Positions 47,560 to 59,789 of a stretch of 64,000 bases of DNA are shown here, piece by piece. The DNA is from Catonia carolina (lineage: Eukaryota > Arthropoda > Insecta > Hemiptera > Achilidae). A model generated the notes under the pieces. The model searched no databases. It was not told the DNA's origin and was given only the letters and a program-made list of their open reading frames with translations. A program made the position numbers and the translations under genes. Position 1 is the stretch's first letter; each line of letters starts with the position of its first letter. The stretch is from contig JAQMRL010000001.1 in the NCBI GenBank assembly GCA_035578175.1, positions 52,103,553 to 52,167,552 of the forward strand, given 5' to 3'.

Positions 47560-50500
47560 AGAGTATAGATAAAATTCCAACTAAATAAATTTTTAAAATT
47601 ATGTATTCTGATTTATTAATATTGTTTAATAGAGGGATGCTTAAAATTGGTTTCTACCAACCAGGATTTTTTATTTTTCTTCCAGCACTACAGCCCCATG
47701 TGAACCTTGGCCTTCAACACCAATCTTTCCCAACGTCCTCATCCCTCTTCATACCCATACAGCATTTCCCTTGACTCTTTTTCCCTATACCATTAGTCAG
47801 AGCTTCCAGTATATTTTATTGGCAAACACTGTCCATTCGCTCTGAGCAACCTAGCCATCAAATAAGCTGATAATTGGCGAAAATTATAACATTATTCTGT
47901 TCTGAAATTTCGTCTATTTCTTAAATCAGAAAGTTTACTTCAGATAACTTAAGGAGTGAGTGATTAAACTTCTGCCATCTTATTGGTTTAATTTTCTTAA
48001 CTTTTGTTGCAACACCCAGATCATCTTTGACGTTACCTTACATCGTATATTTTCTAAGTTATATATATATTATATAATTTGTGTAGCAATTATAAATGTT
48101 AAATTTTGTATCGACATGTGGATTTTCTGATTATAAAACGAGATTTTCCGACTGATTACTACTTGTTCCGTGTTTTTAAAACCAAAAGCCTTTACTTAAT
48201 TTTGACCCTAATATCATTTCGTACTCGTTTCTGTAGTCTATTTATGATTAATGAACGACATTTTTTAATTTTAAACGTCGACAAGTAACTTCTAAACTTT
48301 TGATATAATGCGTCAGGGGAATCCGGGATCCATAACTTTCTTTCTGTTAATGTTATACCGTTTTCTTCTTAACCACAAACAATAAAACTTTCAGGGACAG
48401 ATTGACATTTCTTACAAGATTCGAATGTTTATCCTTTAATAATCTTTAGGCCTAAAATATTTTTCTACAAAACCTCAGAAAGTCGTAAAAAGTCGGAAAT
48501 TTTAAAATTTCTAATTTAGACTCTCCGTTTTAGTTGTTTGGGTTTGAAGCAACAAAAATAGAGTGTACGAAAGACTAATCATTATACCCTCCTCCTCCTC
48601 CTCTTCCTCCTCCTTTCATCATTAGTCCTCAATAAATAGAACTGTATTCAGTTTAATTTGTCAAATTATTTCTCTTGTGAAATTGTTGAGCATCCGTCTT
48701 TTATCGTTTTTAGGCCTACCCACAGACCTATTTCTTTTCGGTATTTGTGACCCAGCTCAATTTGCCAAACGCTTTATATCTTGTTCACATGATCTCCACA
48801 AAACCTTCGCCGTGATCTTACCCATCTTACAAACGGATCTTAATACGTATGCCAAGTTCGTCTCTCATATTATCACATCTTACCCGAGCTCTAAAAGCAA
48901 CTCCCTTAATAGTGGAGATTTTCTTACGTTAAGAAATTTTCTGTGCCTCAAAGTTTGCCACCCGGACGAATAAACAAATGAATCGGTCATTTCAGAAAGC
49001 TCATAAGAAAAAACTTACATTCGAAAAAATTAAAACACTGGTAATTTCCTACGATTCAATAAAATACAATATTAAAAATTTGTTCTGAGGGCTGTACCGT
49101 TTAATATAAATGTATACTTTTGTCTTTTCAACGATAAGCCATTTGTTATATCGAAGATTTAGACTAAAGATGTTTCTGAAATAAACTGGAGTGAAATGCT
49201 AACTTACGTTGTTATCTGTAAAATACGTTGTTATACCAGAAGTAAATTGTGTTGTACAATAGTTAGTATTAATTTAATTATTTCACTAGTTTACATTAGT
49301 GACTTAAATAGCTTTTTGCAATATTAAAAATTGAAATTCTTAAATTTAAGAAAAGAATTGGTTTCCAAGACTTCACTTTCTTCGTCGTCGTTACAAACAG
49401 GAGTTATCTCCATAAAAAAAATTTTTCATAGACATTTTGTATAGCCTCTTTCACTAAAAAGTAGAGCTCATGCTTCAAAACATCATTAACTTTCATTTTT
49501 TTAATTAGAAGGAAGCATTTTATATCCTTAAGGATAAGCTTATTCTTAGAGCTATTACTCTTAAGGAAAGTCAAACTTATAAGTGATTTAGTAGCGTTGT
49601 TGTGACATTCAGTTAGTCCTTAAATATACTAAAGAAAAAAGTGTAAAATTTTGACTTATGGGCTTTCTGAAATGACCGATTCAAATGTTGAATGCTCTAC
49701 AGAGCCTGATATGTTTTTATATTATGATGTTAGTGCATCGTTTAATCAAGCTTCTCTACGTTTAGAAAAGTGAAGTAAATTTAATTAATCGGTATTTGTT
49801 AACTTGAAGCATATCACATTTTGTCTGAACAAATAAACAAAACTCTTTCCTTCTTGTACGGTACCAAACTAATTTGAAGTAATAAACTCAATTAAGTAAA
49901 AACATATTCCAACTCCAACTTTATTATTTTTACATAGTATAAAAATAATTTAAAAACCCTCTAAAAGAAAATATTAATGAAGAAAAAAATATTCCAGTAG
50001 TTAAGTTCGTTAGGAAGACAATCAGGTGCAGTTGCACGATCTCCGTAATATGAATAAACATAGTAGCATTGTACAAACAAAGCAGAGGGAGGCCTACCAA
50101 CTGTTATGCATAAAGTAGACATGTTAACATTTCCACTACAATATACAATGCACAACTGCTTGTTTATTCCTCAACCACTGTTACTACGTACCTATTACTA
50201 TTATAACTATTATTACTATTATGCATGTTGTAGTTAGGTATAACTAGAAGTAATACAGGTGTACAAATGGATTCAGTTTGAAACAACTGTAATTTAAGCA
50301 ACATAACTAGAGTAATAACAAATTTAAAACGTTAATATATAATTACCAATATACGTACATTAATAACTTGTCAACATTTGAAACGTATGTACTTATCCCT
50401 GTTAATTAATAGTAATGGATGTATATAACATTAATTAAATCGAAATCAAACGAAAATCATTTTTAAAAGGGACATTTGATCAAAACTCTAAAAATAATTC

Positions 50501-50752
50501 ATAAAATATTATAATTATCATATTCTTTCCAAATAACTCAATAGTAAAAAACATTACTTCTACCTCATATAAATATAAAATCAGTTTTTCACAAAATTGC
50601 GTACAAAGTTGCAAATTGTATGAAATATTGATATACTTACATCAAATTCACCAGAAAAGTTTACAATATGTTTGGTTAAAGTTACTTTTATACGGATTTG
50701 AATACGAGACAATTATTACCGGTTTTTTTTGATGGTTGACTTTATTAAATTG
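47560..50752. other. Intergenic sequence, no gene recognised
   Basis: AT-rich. A (CCT)n/(CTT) microsatellite lies at 48588-48615. A 98-codon ORF at 48677-48973 has no recognised domain and no neighbours that would support it. Confidence 0.4.
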
Positions 50753-50835
50753 GTAGCAAACCTTAACTATGTTATCCTGAGTAAGAACAGGAAGATTCCT
50801 ATGTTCTTACTCCAGGATATGTTAAGGTTTGCTAC
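50753..50835. ncRNA. 83-nt microRNA-precursor-like hairpin (candidate)
   Basis: GTAGCAAACCTTAAC (50753-50767) pairs with GTTAAGGTTTGCTAC (50821-50835). ATCCTG.AGTAAGAACA on the 5' arm pairs with TGTTCTTACTCCAGGAT on the 3' arm. The arms are about 34 bp with one asymmetric bulge, and the terminal loop itself contains GGAA/TTCC. Length, stem and loop fit an animal pre-miRNA on either strand. A miniature foldback repeat is the main alternative. No seed is recognised from known microRNAs. Confidence 0.35.
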
Positions 50836-51084
50836 TCCAAAGGAAATGTTCCGTATTAATTGATCGATTGGTGTTCGTATTAATGTTGTTAAAAACCTAG
50901 CAACAATTAGGTCTACTGATTAAATTTCCAATTAATATAATATAATAATCATACGAGGATTTACAGCCCCACCCGTATCTCGCTTCATAAGCATCACCTC
51001 TTTTTATCTTGCTAGTCATTACAAAAAAGCAGCCGCAAAAATATTGCCTCCTGCACACTATTTAACCACATTAACTACGGCCTA

Positions 51085-51213
51085 CCCCTTCTTCTTCTTC
51101 TACCGGCTGGCGTCCACACCTATACCTTCTTTGGCCACCTACCATTCTCCATCATCTGCAAATGGGCAAACCATTTTAATTGTTTCCGGGATATGGTATC
51201 CATGATATTTCCT
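51085..51213 (-). pseudogene. Non-LTR retrotransposon RT C-terminal fragment
   Basis: The minus strand reads IMDTISRKQLKWFAHLQMME then GRWPKKV and WTPAGRRRRG. This is the familiar ..R.QL.WFGHV.RM...R.PKK...W.P.GRRRRGRP region near the C-terminus of insect RTE-like elements. Only about 40 codons remain. A SINE follows directly at 51231. Confidence 0.6.
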
Positions 51214-51230
51214 TAAATGTCAATTCTTCG

Positions 51231-51407
51231 CCGGCCGCGTTGGCGATGTTGGTAACGTGCTCGCCTCTCATCACGCGGTCTTGGGTTCGAATCCCACTCG
51301 GGCATGGCATTTTTTCATACGTTACAAAAATTCATTTCATCCTTCACCGTCTGCATTAGCAGCAATTTGCAAAACAGTCGGACGTTAAACCAAAAAAAAA
51401 AAGAAAA
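51231..51407 (+). repeat. tRNA-derived SINE with poly(A) tail
   Basis: Head CCGGCCGCGTTGGCGATGTT with A-box-like TTGGCGATGTTGG and exact-type B box GGGTTCGAATCCCACTCGGG. The body has CCTTCACCGTCTGCATTAGC, and the end is CAGTCGGACGTTAAACC plus 11 A's. It differs from the 17291/28476 family in its tail and forms a second family with 39998 and 22688. Confidence 0.75.
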
Positions 51408-53264
51408 TTCTCCTAATTTCGGAATTTGGAATTAGATCGATGCGCGACACACCACAGCTCCGCCTCCAGAAATCCATTCGCTGTTAGGCGAATTTCACCT
51501 AAATTTCTAATTATCTGGTTTATAAATTTAAAAAATTGTTAATTCTATGGTATGATGGTTTTAATTGAATGGCATTAGATTGGTATGAACTGGGCAAAGA
51601 AGGTCCGATTAGATTGTCAGCCAGCGTCTAAAAAGAATTTAACACGTTAAAACTCACCGATATTGTTCTGTGTAACCCAATATTATCGCTGATGTCCTAG
51701 TAGCTTATAGTCCAAATAGTAACGATATTAATTTTGTGCTTCTATTACACTATAATAGTAAGGGAAAATACTGTAGAAAAAAGTACTTGTATAAAACGTA
51801 AAAAAAGAGAGGGAAACAGCCGTAATATAACACAAGAATTGCATGTTTGAAGTTCCGGTACAGTCAGTATTGTATTTTTTTGTTTTATAAAATTTTCCAG
51901 TCGACACAATTATTTTCCATTCTTTAATTATCTTCTGTTGACAAATACTACTCGATCTACCAATTTGAAAACGGTTATAATTAGCTTTATTAATTTTCAC
52001 CTCGTGTTTTACTTTTTAATTTGTTTTCCGGAAATTTGAAAACGTCTATTCCGTTTGTCATATCCTTTCAATTTAATACATGAATTTCAGTTATTTTTTT
52101 ATATATGTGTATCGAACTCAAAGCCATAAATTTGTAGCTACCTTGAAATTGTCGTAAAAAGTTGAAAAGAAAAACAAAATTTATGATCACGGTCAAAAAA
52201 CGTTTAATTTTACGCCATATTCGTCTGAGATTTTATGTTCGAAAAACAGTTGTCGGGTTCTGATTATTTTCTACGGTTACCCAACATTTATTTTTAATTT
52301 GTCTGTATATTTCAGAAGTTCGTGAGTATAAACAAAAAAAGCAAAATAATTACATAAAAAAATATTAGTTATACATCTCACTTTGCTCTACAATACGAGC
52401 AGATCAGAATTTTAAAAAATTGAAAATTCATAAATTAAAAATGGTAACTTTTTAAAATATGTGGTTTTTACAAAACTAAAACCCCTTCCGCTCAACATAT
52501 GTAGAAAATTCTGTTCTTTAAAACAAAAAAAAAGTAATTAAGGCTCTAGCTTCTATAATGCTAGAGAAATGTGTACTTAAACTGACATTATGGAGGATAC
52601 AATTATGGAGTTCCCTTAGCCCTTTATAGGGCAGTACTGCGGGGAAAAACATAGACTACATATTGTAAAATGTTAAATTTTGTTTTATAGAGACTTGAAT
52701 AACGTATTTCTAGTGCCAAAACAGCAATATATTTCTTTTTTTATGTTAAGCTGTGGTTAGTATACTTACCAACAAAATAAAAAAAAATATATACTTCCCA
52801 AGGAATGTTTATTGAAATGGGAATCATGTACTGTTTAGTGGTAAGAATGCTTATTAAAACAACTTATAGTCCTGTATAACAGAAAAATGTGTAAAATAAC
52901 TTATTTTAACTTTATATTAGCATGAATGCTTGCCAACTCGTGAAAAACTTGATTTTTTCTAAGCACTGAACGAAATTAACAACAAAACAACACGGTTGCT
53001 AACGCTGGTATGAATCTTTACCACATTCGTATAAACTCATGAAGCAAATAGTCGCTGCGCACTAATTTCAAAATATGGATAGCCTATTTACCAGAGAACA
53101 TCTGCAGAACCATAAAATGCCAATAGGGTTCAACTGCATAGCTTATTCTTAAAAAAAGTCGACCTTATTGACAGTGGTACGTATACTTACCAAAGACCTA
53201 TAAAGGGTTAAATAAATATCAACTATTAGTAATTAAAATTCTTAGAGATATTCGTGATGGTTTT
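51408..53264. other. Intergenic sequence, no feature recognised
   Basis: AT-rich, with no credible ORF or repeat found. Confidence 0.4.
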
Positions 53265-53816
53265 TAAAATTTATTTCAAGAAAAACAAAATATGTAAAAT
53301 ACTTTGATTGTTTCTTCTTCAGTACAGTTATGACAACAAAGATACAAGTTTTTATTTAATGCTTGTAATGTGGGTCGAAAAAGTCTACGGTAATTTATTC
53401 CGCAGGCAGACCAAGTAGGGCTTAGATTGAAATTCATAACCGGAGTGAAAGAGTTCTATAAGCGTAAATAACATCGTGTCACATTTCAACTGGAAAGGCT
53501 AAATATTCATCTCGCTTTAATGAATACATAAAAAAAGCTGATGCCGAATCTGTTTACGATTCATAAAATGTCAAGAGTCATAAAAGCAGGCGATGTGCAC
53601 GTCTAATGGAGGAAGAAAACCGGCCAGTCATAAAATGGAATGAATGCAAGTGTGTGATTATTTATGAGCGTGGCGGTCTCCTTTGTCATTTATGCTAACG
53701 AAGTCGTTGGCTGACTACATGTTGAGTTACCGTGAGTTGCAAATTAAATGATCTCATATCGACCTATTCCTGACAAGCACTCCTCTTCCTAAGCGAAGGC
53801 TGTACGACAACCACAT
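53265..53816 (+). repeat. 552-bp direct repeat, copy 1 (candidate regulatory element)
   Basis: Compared by eye, it matches 57706-58257 without a mismatch or gap. The offset is 4441 bases at both ends. It is less AT-rich than its flanks, has no ORF and lacks TG..CA or other element ends. Inside lie TCATAAA at 53561, 53578 and 53628, TTTATGA at 53661 and TTTATGC at 53689. These are sites of the type bound by Abd-B class Hox and Caudal proteins. Confidence 0.8.
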
Positions 53817-54484
53817 CAGCGAGAACAGAATAAAGATAGAGTGGGCACTCTGTATCTGTCGTGTACAAGGCATGCGAGCCGAAGTCGGCCATCTTGGTAT
53901 GCACCAAGACCACTAAATCACTGCCAAAATCTCGTCATTTTTAATTCTTGCGCGCAACTAAAACTGTGATTTCGCACTCTTATATTACGCTTAAAATTTC
54001 AAAATTTCATGGCTAGAATATTCATTTCATCCTCTTGATTATGGTACAATTATAGTTACATTTAACAAATAAATAATAATTAATATAAGGTTTATTAACG
54101 AACCTTGCAAAAATCTTGACATAAAAAAGTAACTGATCGAGAAAGTTTTTTATTTTTGGAACAGCAAAGTTTCGTAAGCGAGAAAGTTTTAGATTAATAG
54201 TTAAATCATAATTTTTGTTTAAAACTTTTTTGCATAGGAGGCATACTTTGGCTAATAATTTAATGTATGTGAAGCGCTGGCTACAGAAAAACGACTAGCG
54301 AAAATGTCCCGCCGTAAAATGCTGTTGCCATTTGAATGTGTATGGAACTAAACTATTGTTTTATTATTCACGTAATGTTAATCATATTATAATCTCTATA
54401 TACATGATAAATACGGATACTAAATTTTGGATAAATTTTTCTTGCTTGAATCACTTCTAATTAAAAATCACAATGAAAGGTTGA

Positions 54485-55107
54485 TGTCAAATAAAACACT
54501 GAAGTGCAATCAAATGGAAATATTTTGACATTTATCGCTAAGGTCCGTTTCGGGATCTAGGTAATTAAAAAATTAATACACTAAGGTTTACAATTACAAA
54601 TATTTATTACACTAAACGATTTAAAAAATAAATAATAAAGTAATTATAATAAAGTAATACTATAAATGACTTAATAATTTACTTAAAATAAATAATAAAC
54701 AATAAATAACTTAATTTACTTAGCACTACTTACAATCAATTTTCTAGAATAACACATACAAAATGAAACTGAATACACAAAAACTGAATTTAATACAGAT
54801 CACATTAACTTTTCACAATACACACACGAACAGACAGTATAACAATCGTTGACCAACACAATGCTCGGTACGCGCCCTGCACAGCGTCCGACGGCCACTC
54901 GTCAAAGATCAAACGAATACTAACTGGACCGCGCTCGGGGGTCTCTTTATATACTCATTCACAAAGATACTTCGAGAAGAGCAGAGAACAACACGCAAAA
55001 ATAAAGTAAAAAAAAATAACCCTTTATAAGTGAGTGCTAGAAAAATCCAATGTAAACAAGTCAACATTGTAAATAGAATAAAAGTTGTTACGGGTCCCTT
55101 TCATAAC
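54485..55107 (-). mobile_element. Possible solo LTR (minus orientation)
   Basis: On the minus strand it begins TGTTATGAAAGGGACCCGTA at 55107 and ends TTTGACA at 54485, giving TG..CA ends. It contains GAGTATATAAAGAGACC near 54955-54940, an initiator-like TCCAGTTAG about 30 bases on, and AATAAA words downstream. The flanks GTTGA (54480-54484) and GTTGT (55108-55112) agree at four of five bases, consistent with a target duplication. No internal region remains. Confidence 0.45.
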
Positions 55108-56814
55108 AGTTGTACAATACTTGACCTTTTATCCTACACAATAGTGCAGTTATTAAATAATTTTTATGAATAGGCATACCTTTATTGTCATTATTGTCCC
55201 ATTGTCAATTATTGTTACTATTGTGTTAGTTACTTTTGTTCTATTATTCCTTTCTTACTATTTTTATCTACTCTGTACCATTTCATGAATGAAATTCTGG
55301 AACCTACGCGAAGCATCTCTTTTCGATATCGTCACAATATGTTTATTCCTTAGTTAGTAAAATACTTATTAGATTACACATGATATATTTATGAATAATG
55401 TTCATTATTCTTAATTTAACTGTAGCTGAGTTATGTTTTGTTCTGATGATGCTTTCATTGAAAGCAAAAGGCCTTACCTAATAACATTTGATAGATTGGA
55501 TACTGTTGAGTGATTTCAAATTGGATACAATTACAATTAACAGATAATGTTCATTGCATAATAAAATTAAATGAAATGAAAAACGTCTTATTAGGGGCGA
55601 AGTTAGAACTGTGAAGTCCTCCCTTCCACTTAACCCCACAAAATAAAATATACATTTACAGAAAATGTAAATTTTCAAATAAAGTTAAGGTAATGTTCTT
55701 AAAATAAATGATAAACGTAAAAATAACAAATCAATAATTTAAATTAAGTTAACATTATTCTGAACAAAACATAATTTCCAGTTCCGTTATTTTAACATTA
55801 GGCTATTCACAAAATACTACAAATAAATACTATAATAAAGAGGTTGATTGAATGAATAGGCTCAAAGTTCAATTACAATATGCACAAGTTTTCATATACT
55901 ATACATACTTAATAAATTTTGGGAAAAGAACATTAACTACTTATGGGGAATGTTAAATCTCATTAGTACTTTGAAATATGGTTTTTGAATGCTAATAATG
56001 AAGAAAATATTAAGTTGATGCCATAATTACTATTGAGCAGTTACTCAAATAATGCTGAAAATAAAGCTAATTAAAGCTGTAAATAAAGCTACAAAGCTGA
56101 AATTAACCTCATTTAGGTGGCAAAGCATGGAGGAAAAAGTGTACTTTTAGGCTAATCAATCTTATCAATTTAATAATTACTGTCCCATAAAAGTTATGGT
56201 TTTATTCAATTCAAAAATCGACGTATTAAATGATAAAATATCTAAGACCGCACTTTTCCTTATTATCCTCTTTTTAGTTTGCCAGGATATCATTAGATGT
56301 CTGATGTAAATAATTATATGATATTAGTTTACAAATGCTATTATTTAAAAAAATCTGGTGTTAAACACTCACACGACTTTCTCTTGCCAATGCAAATAAT
56401 TAACAATAAACCTAACATTAGTAATAAAACATTACAACTAAACAAAAAACTACCCTCAATAGGCCTAAACGTAACCTAATTTTAATCATGACTGGAACTC
56501 GCAAAATGAAAAACAACCTAAGTTTGGCTTAAAAATACGGAACATCACTCTTTCACGCTCAACTAGGCTCTGTAGATAAAAATGCTATAAATAAAAGTTG
56601 TTGATAATTTAATTTTCTATAAATTTGATTATATACACTTTTGTCGTAAAATGCATACTAAGGCCAAAATCTTTAAAAAATCGATTTTCACACGTTTTCG
56701 TGAGAAAAAACAGAAAATCGCTAATTACTGCTAAACTAAGCGTTATACAAAAAAAATGTTGGATATAAAAGTTGTAGGATTTTAAATTTCCAACATTTTT
56801 TATTATATAAATTT
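55108..56814. other. Intergenic sequence, no gene recognised
   Basis: AT-rich. CTGATGATGCTTTCATTG with AAAGCAAAAGGCC near 55444-55472 resembles the 3' ends of some retroelements but cannot be delimited. Confidence 0.35.
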
Positions 56815-57245
56815 TTGCGCAAAAATGCATATTTACGCCGCAATCCTAAAAAAACAATTTTTTTACGTGAAAACGGCCTCACCGAGAATTTCAGGAAACA
56901 TGGCGCCTACGCTATCTTGTAGAGCATAAAAAAATTCAGTAAACCAAGCGATTTGAAAAAAATCGTAGAACCAGATTTTGAGAAAATCGAAAAAAGTGAA
57001 AAATTACACGAATAAACTACTACTTCCGGTTGACCGATTTTAATGAAAATGTTAATGTCGGGTACGGTAGTGGTATGTTACTTAAGTTTTAAGTTTCAAG
57101 TTTGTACGATGTTCCGTTCTTGAGATATTTTGTTTACACACACACACATACAGACCAATCGCTAAAAACATGTTTAACTCGATTCCGAAAAATCGACTTG
57201 AAAACAATACTTTCCTTCCTATATATTCATATAGGCAAGAGAAAG
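56815..57245 (-). repeat. AT-rich interspersed repeat, copy 3 (inverted)
   Basis: Longest of the three copies. On the minus strand the order is TATAGGAAGGAAAGTATTG, GATTTTTCGGAATCGAG, AAACATGTTTTTAGCGATTG, GTCTGTATGTGTGTGTG, AAAATATCTCAAGAACGGAA, CATTTTCATTAAAATCGGTC and AACCGGAAGTAGTAGTTTAT. It extends further 3' than the other copies. The short ORFs here are not shared with them. Confidence 0.65.
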
Positions 57246-57566
57246 TAAAAATGACCTAGTTGCAAGTATACCCATAAATTTATACTTTGGCTAAATGAGT
57301 GACATCTTATTCAGATATTTATTGCCCTTCCTTGTACCTATTTATTTAACTATTGTCCTTAAATTGATTATTACTGTTATTGTAACATAATTTAATACCC
57401 TATACTTACACACCATAACTCTATAATCTGTTAATGTCATTTTAAACTGTATTCCTAGCAAAGTTTGTATTCTTGCACATGTAATTACTTTGCATTGTAT
57501 CAATGCCAGCATTTTGTTGTAATCTATGTACACAATGGCTTACGCCGTTGGAAAATAAATAAATAA
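57246..57566 (+). mobile_element. 3' end of a 5'-truncated LINE (possible)
   Basis: Ends ATGGCTTACGCCGTTGGAAA followed by ATAAATAAATAAAC. The arrangement of a short conserved stretch just before a TAAA-type microsatellite tail is typical of Jockey/RTE-like 3' ends. No coding sequence remains. Confidence 0.4.
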
Positions 57567-57705
57567 ACTTTTGCGTATGGTTAAAACTAGTAAGTGACGC
57601 TCGGCAGTGGAGTGACTAATGCCACTACGCCGCCATCTTTGTATGAACCATCGGCTCACCTGCTACTCAAGGAGTGCCCTCTCTAGTTTATTCTGTTCTC
57701 GCTAA

Positions 57706-58257
57706 TAAAATTTATTTCAAGAAAAACAAAATATGTAAAATACTTTGATTGTTTCTTCTTCAGTACAGTTATGACAACAAAGATACAAGTTTTTATTTAA
57801 TGCTTGTAATGTGGGTCGAAAAAGTCTACGGTAATTTATTCCGCAGGCAGACCAAGTAGGGCTTAGATTGAAATTCATAACCGGAGTGAAAGAGTTCTAT
57901 AAGCGTAAATAACATCGTGTCACATTTCAACTGGAAAGGCTAAATATTCATCTCGCTTTAATGAATACATAAAAAAAGCTGATGCCGAATCTGTTTACGA
58001 TTCATAAAATGTCAAGAGTCATAAAAGCAGGCGATGTGCACGTCTAATGGAGGAAGAAAACCGGCCAGTCATAAAATGGAATGAATGCAAGTGTGTGATT
58101 ATTTATGAGCGTGGCGGTCTCCTTTGTCATTTATGCTAACGAAGTCGTTGGCTGACTACATGTTGAGTTACCGTGAGTTGCAAATTAAATGATCTCATAT
58201 CGACCTATTCCTGACAAGCACTCCTCTTCCTAAGCGAAGGCTGTACGACAACCACAT
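57706..58257 (+). repeat. 552-bp direct repeat, copy 2 (candidate regulatory element)
   Basis: Second copy of the sequence at 53265-53816, in the same orientation and apparently identical. It includes all five TCATAAA/TTTATGA-type words at +4441. The left flank differs completely beyond TAAAATTTATTTCAAG and the right flank beyond ACCACAT. Confidence 0.8.
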
Positions 58258-59407
58258 ATCACCGCCACTCCATCTTTGTGTTCTTTCCACATCAAATACC
58301 ACTATGTTTGGTTCGGTTTTCACTCGATATACTTAACCACTCTACTTCACTGCTCTGACGATTGCCTTCCACAGTGAGAAAGAAATAATCAACTTGTCTA
58401 GCCGGACAACTCATTAGTCCTAATCTTCTCTTTGATAAATCGCGTTTGATCTCGTTTCTTGTTCGCTTGTGAAGCTTAAATAATTCAAACTTCCTGATTA
58501 TATTTATTGTAGTTTTAATTTGTTTACTTTTACACCGTTTCTTTTCAACAAATATTTATGGCTTACATTGAAATACCGTGTTCCTAATAAGTTATCTTTT
58601 TACAGCTTACAAAATCACTAGTCATTTCTTAATCAATAACGATAGCCTACTGAATAAAAAGATGGCGCCAAACCAGTCGCATTAAAACAGGTCAGTTACA
58701 TTATTTATTTTTAACCAGTATTAAATATACAGTACATCGCAAATGATCTTGTAATGTAACAATTATGTTTTAACATGTTTTGATTTTGTAGGTACGGTAC
58801 AACGATGATCTCTTTGGATAGGCTATGTGACTATAAAGGATCGCCAAAAGTGTTTGAAACAAATATGCATAAGAAGAATTCAGAGTAAATTTTGGTATTG
58901 ATTTCTATCATAAAAATTATTTTATAAAATATTAATAAGTTGGCATTACTTGGTATCAAAATTTAATGTAAACAAAGAAAATCGTGGCCTCGAGTAAAAA
59001 TTTTGGACTACAGAAAAAACTAAAAAGTTAATTACTGATTACAAATCACATGAGTAACTCAAAACAAAGTGGTTATAAAAACAGAAAAAAATACTTGATA
59101 TAAAAACAAAATCTTTGAAAACTTCCCTTAAAATTCAATTTTTTGAAAAATCTTTACGGTTTTACTCCATGTAAACCCTTTCCCCGTGATCATTTTACCA
59201 ATTAATTAATTTATTCTTTCGTTTAATATGGGAACTTAGATATTTAGTTAAATTAAGGTTGCATGAAATTACAGATACTAGACCGTTAACAGATAAGAAA
59301 CGTAAACAGTTCCTGTACAAATACAGCTACTGCACAAGTAATTAGGCCGGCTCGCTGATATAATTGGCCTGGTTGCTGAATCAATTTGAGATAAAAAGAT
59401 GATTCAG
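58258..59407. other. Intergenic sequence, no feature recognised
   Basis: AT-rich. AAGATGGCGCC near 58659 repeats a word found at the ends of the inter-repeat segment. Confidence 0.35.
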
Positions 59408-59720
59408 GACACCATTGACAGATAGAATGAAGAACACAGAAATCTTGGTAAAGATAAATAAGGAAAGAAGAATACTGTGAAACGCAGAAAACTTGGTATG
59501 TTGGTCATATGATGAGAGACGAAAAACACAAAATGCCGTGGAATATCATGTAGGGATAGATTAGATAAAGGGTAAGCGTAGTCCTGGTTGACGTAGGACA
59601 TCATGGTTGAAGAATCATTTGGAACTGGTATAGCGTGCGCTCAGTTACTCTTTCTCGACAGGTAGCCAACAAAACTCAAGTGTTCTTAATGGTAGCTACC
59701 ATTACGAACACAGGACTCAG
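59408..59720 (+). pseudogene. Decayed non-LTR retrotransposon RT C-terminus
   Basis: The plus strand reads TDRMKNTEILVKINKERRIL, then RRKLG..GHMMRDEKHKM, a GKRSPG-like stretch, SWLKNHLEL and a degenerate VANK end across frames. The order is that of a widespread insect endonuclease/RT family (DR..N.E.L.RI.KER..L..IK.RKL.Y.GH.MR.EK, WLKNL, VANLR). Stops and frameshifts are many. It is the same general type as 14655-15070, and another RT fragment follows directly. Confidence 0.6.
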
Positions 59721-59789
59721 AAAACAGGGCACCTGAACAAGTTGGTGTAGTGGTCAAAGCAACTGATTTTTATACCGGGGGAACAACTT

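Larger units (their letters stand above)
53817..57705. other. Segment between the 552-bp repeats, with inverted termini
   Basis: AGCGAGAACAGAATAAA at 53818-53834 is exactly inverted at 57687-57703. With mismatches the similarity continues through the GGGCACTC words (about 34 bp). Inside lie a possible solo LTR (54485-55107), an AT-rich repeat copy (56815-57245) and a retroelement 3' end (to 57566). No transposase ORF is seen. Confidence 0.5.

Noticed and set aside
48677..48973. 98-codon plus-strand ORF
   Set aside because: No recognised motif on either strand, no splice or promoter context and only modest length. A decayed transposon remnant is possible but I cannot support it.
53265..58257. 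An LTR retrotransposon with 552-bp LTRs
   Set aside because: The repeats lack TG..CA ends, a target duplication, a primer-binding site and any gag/pol remains between them.
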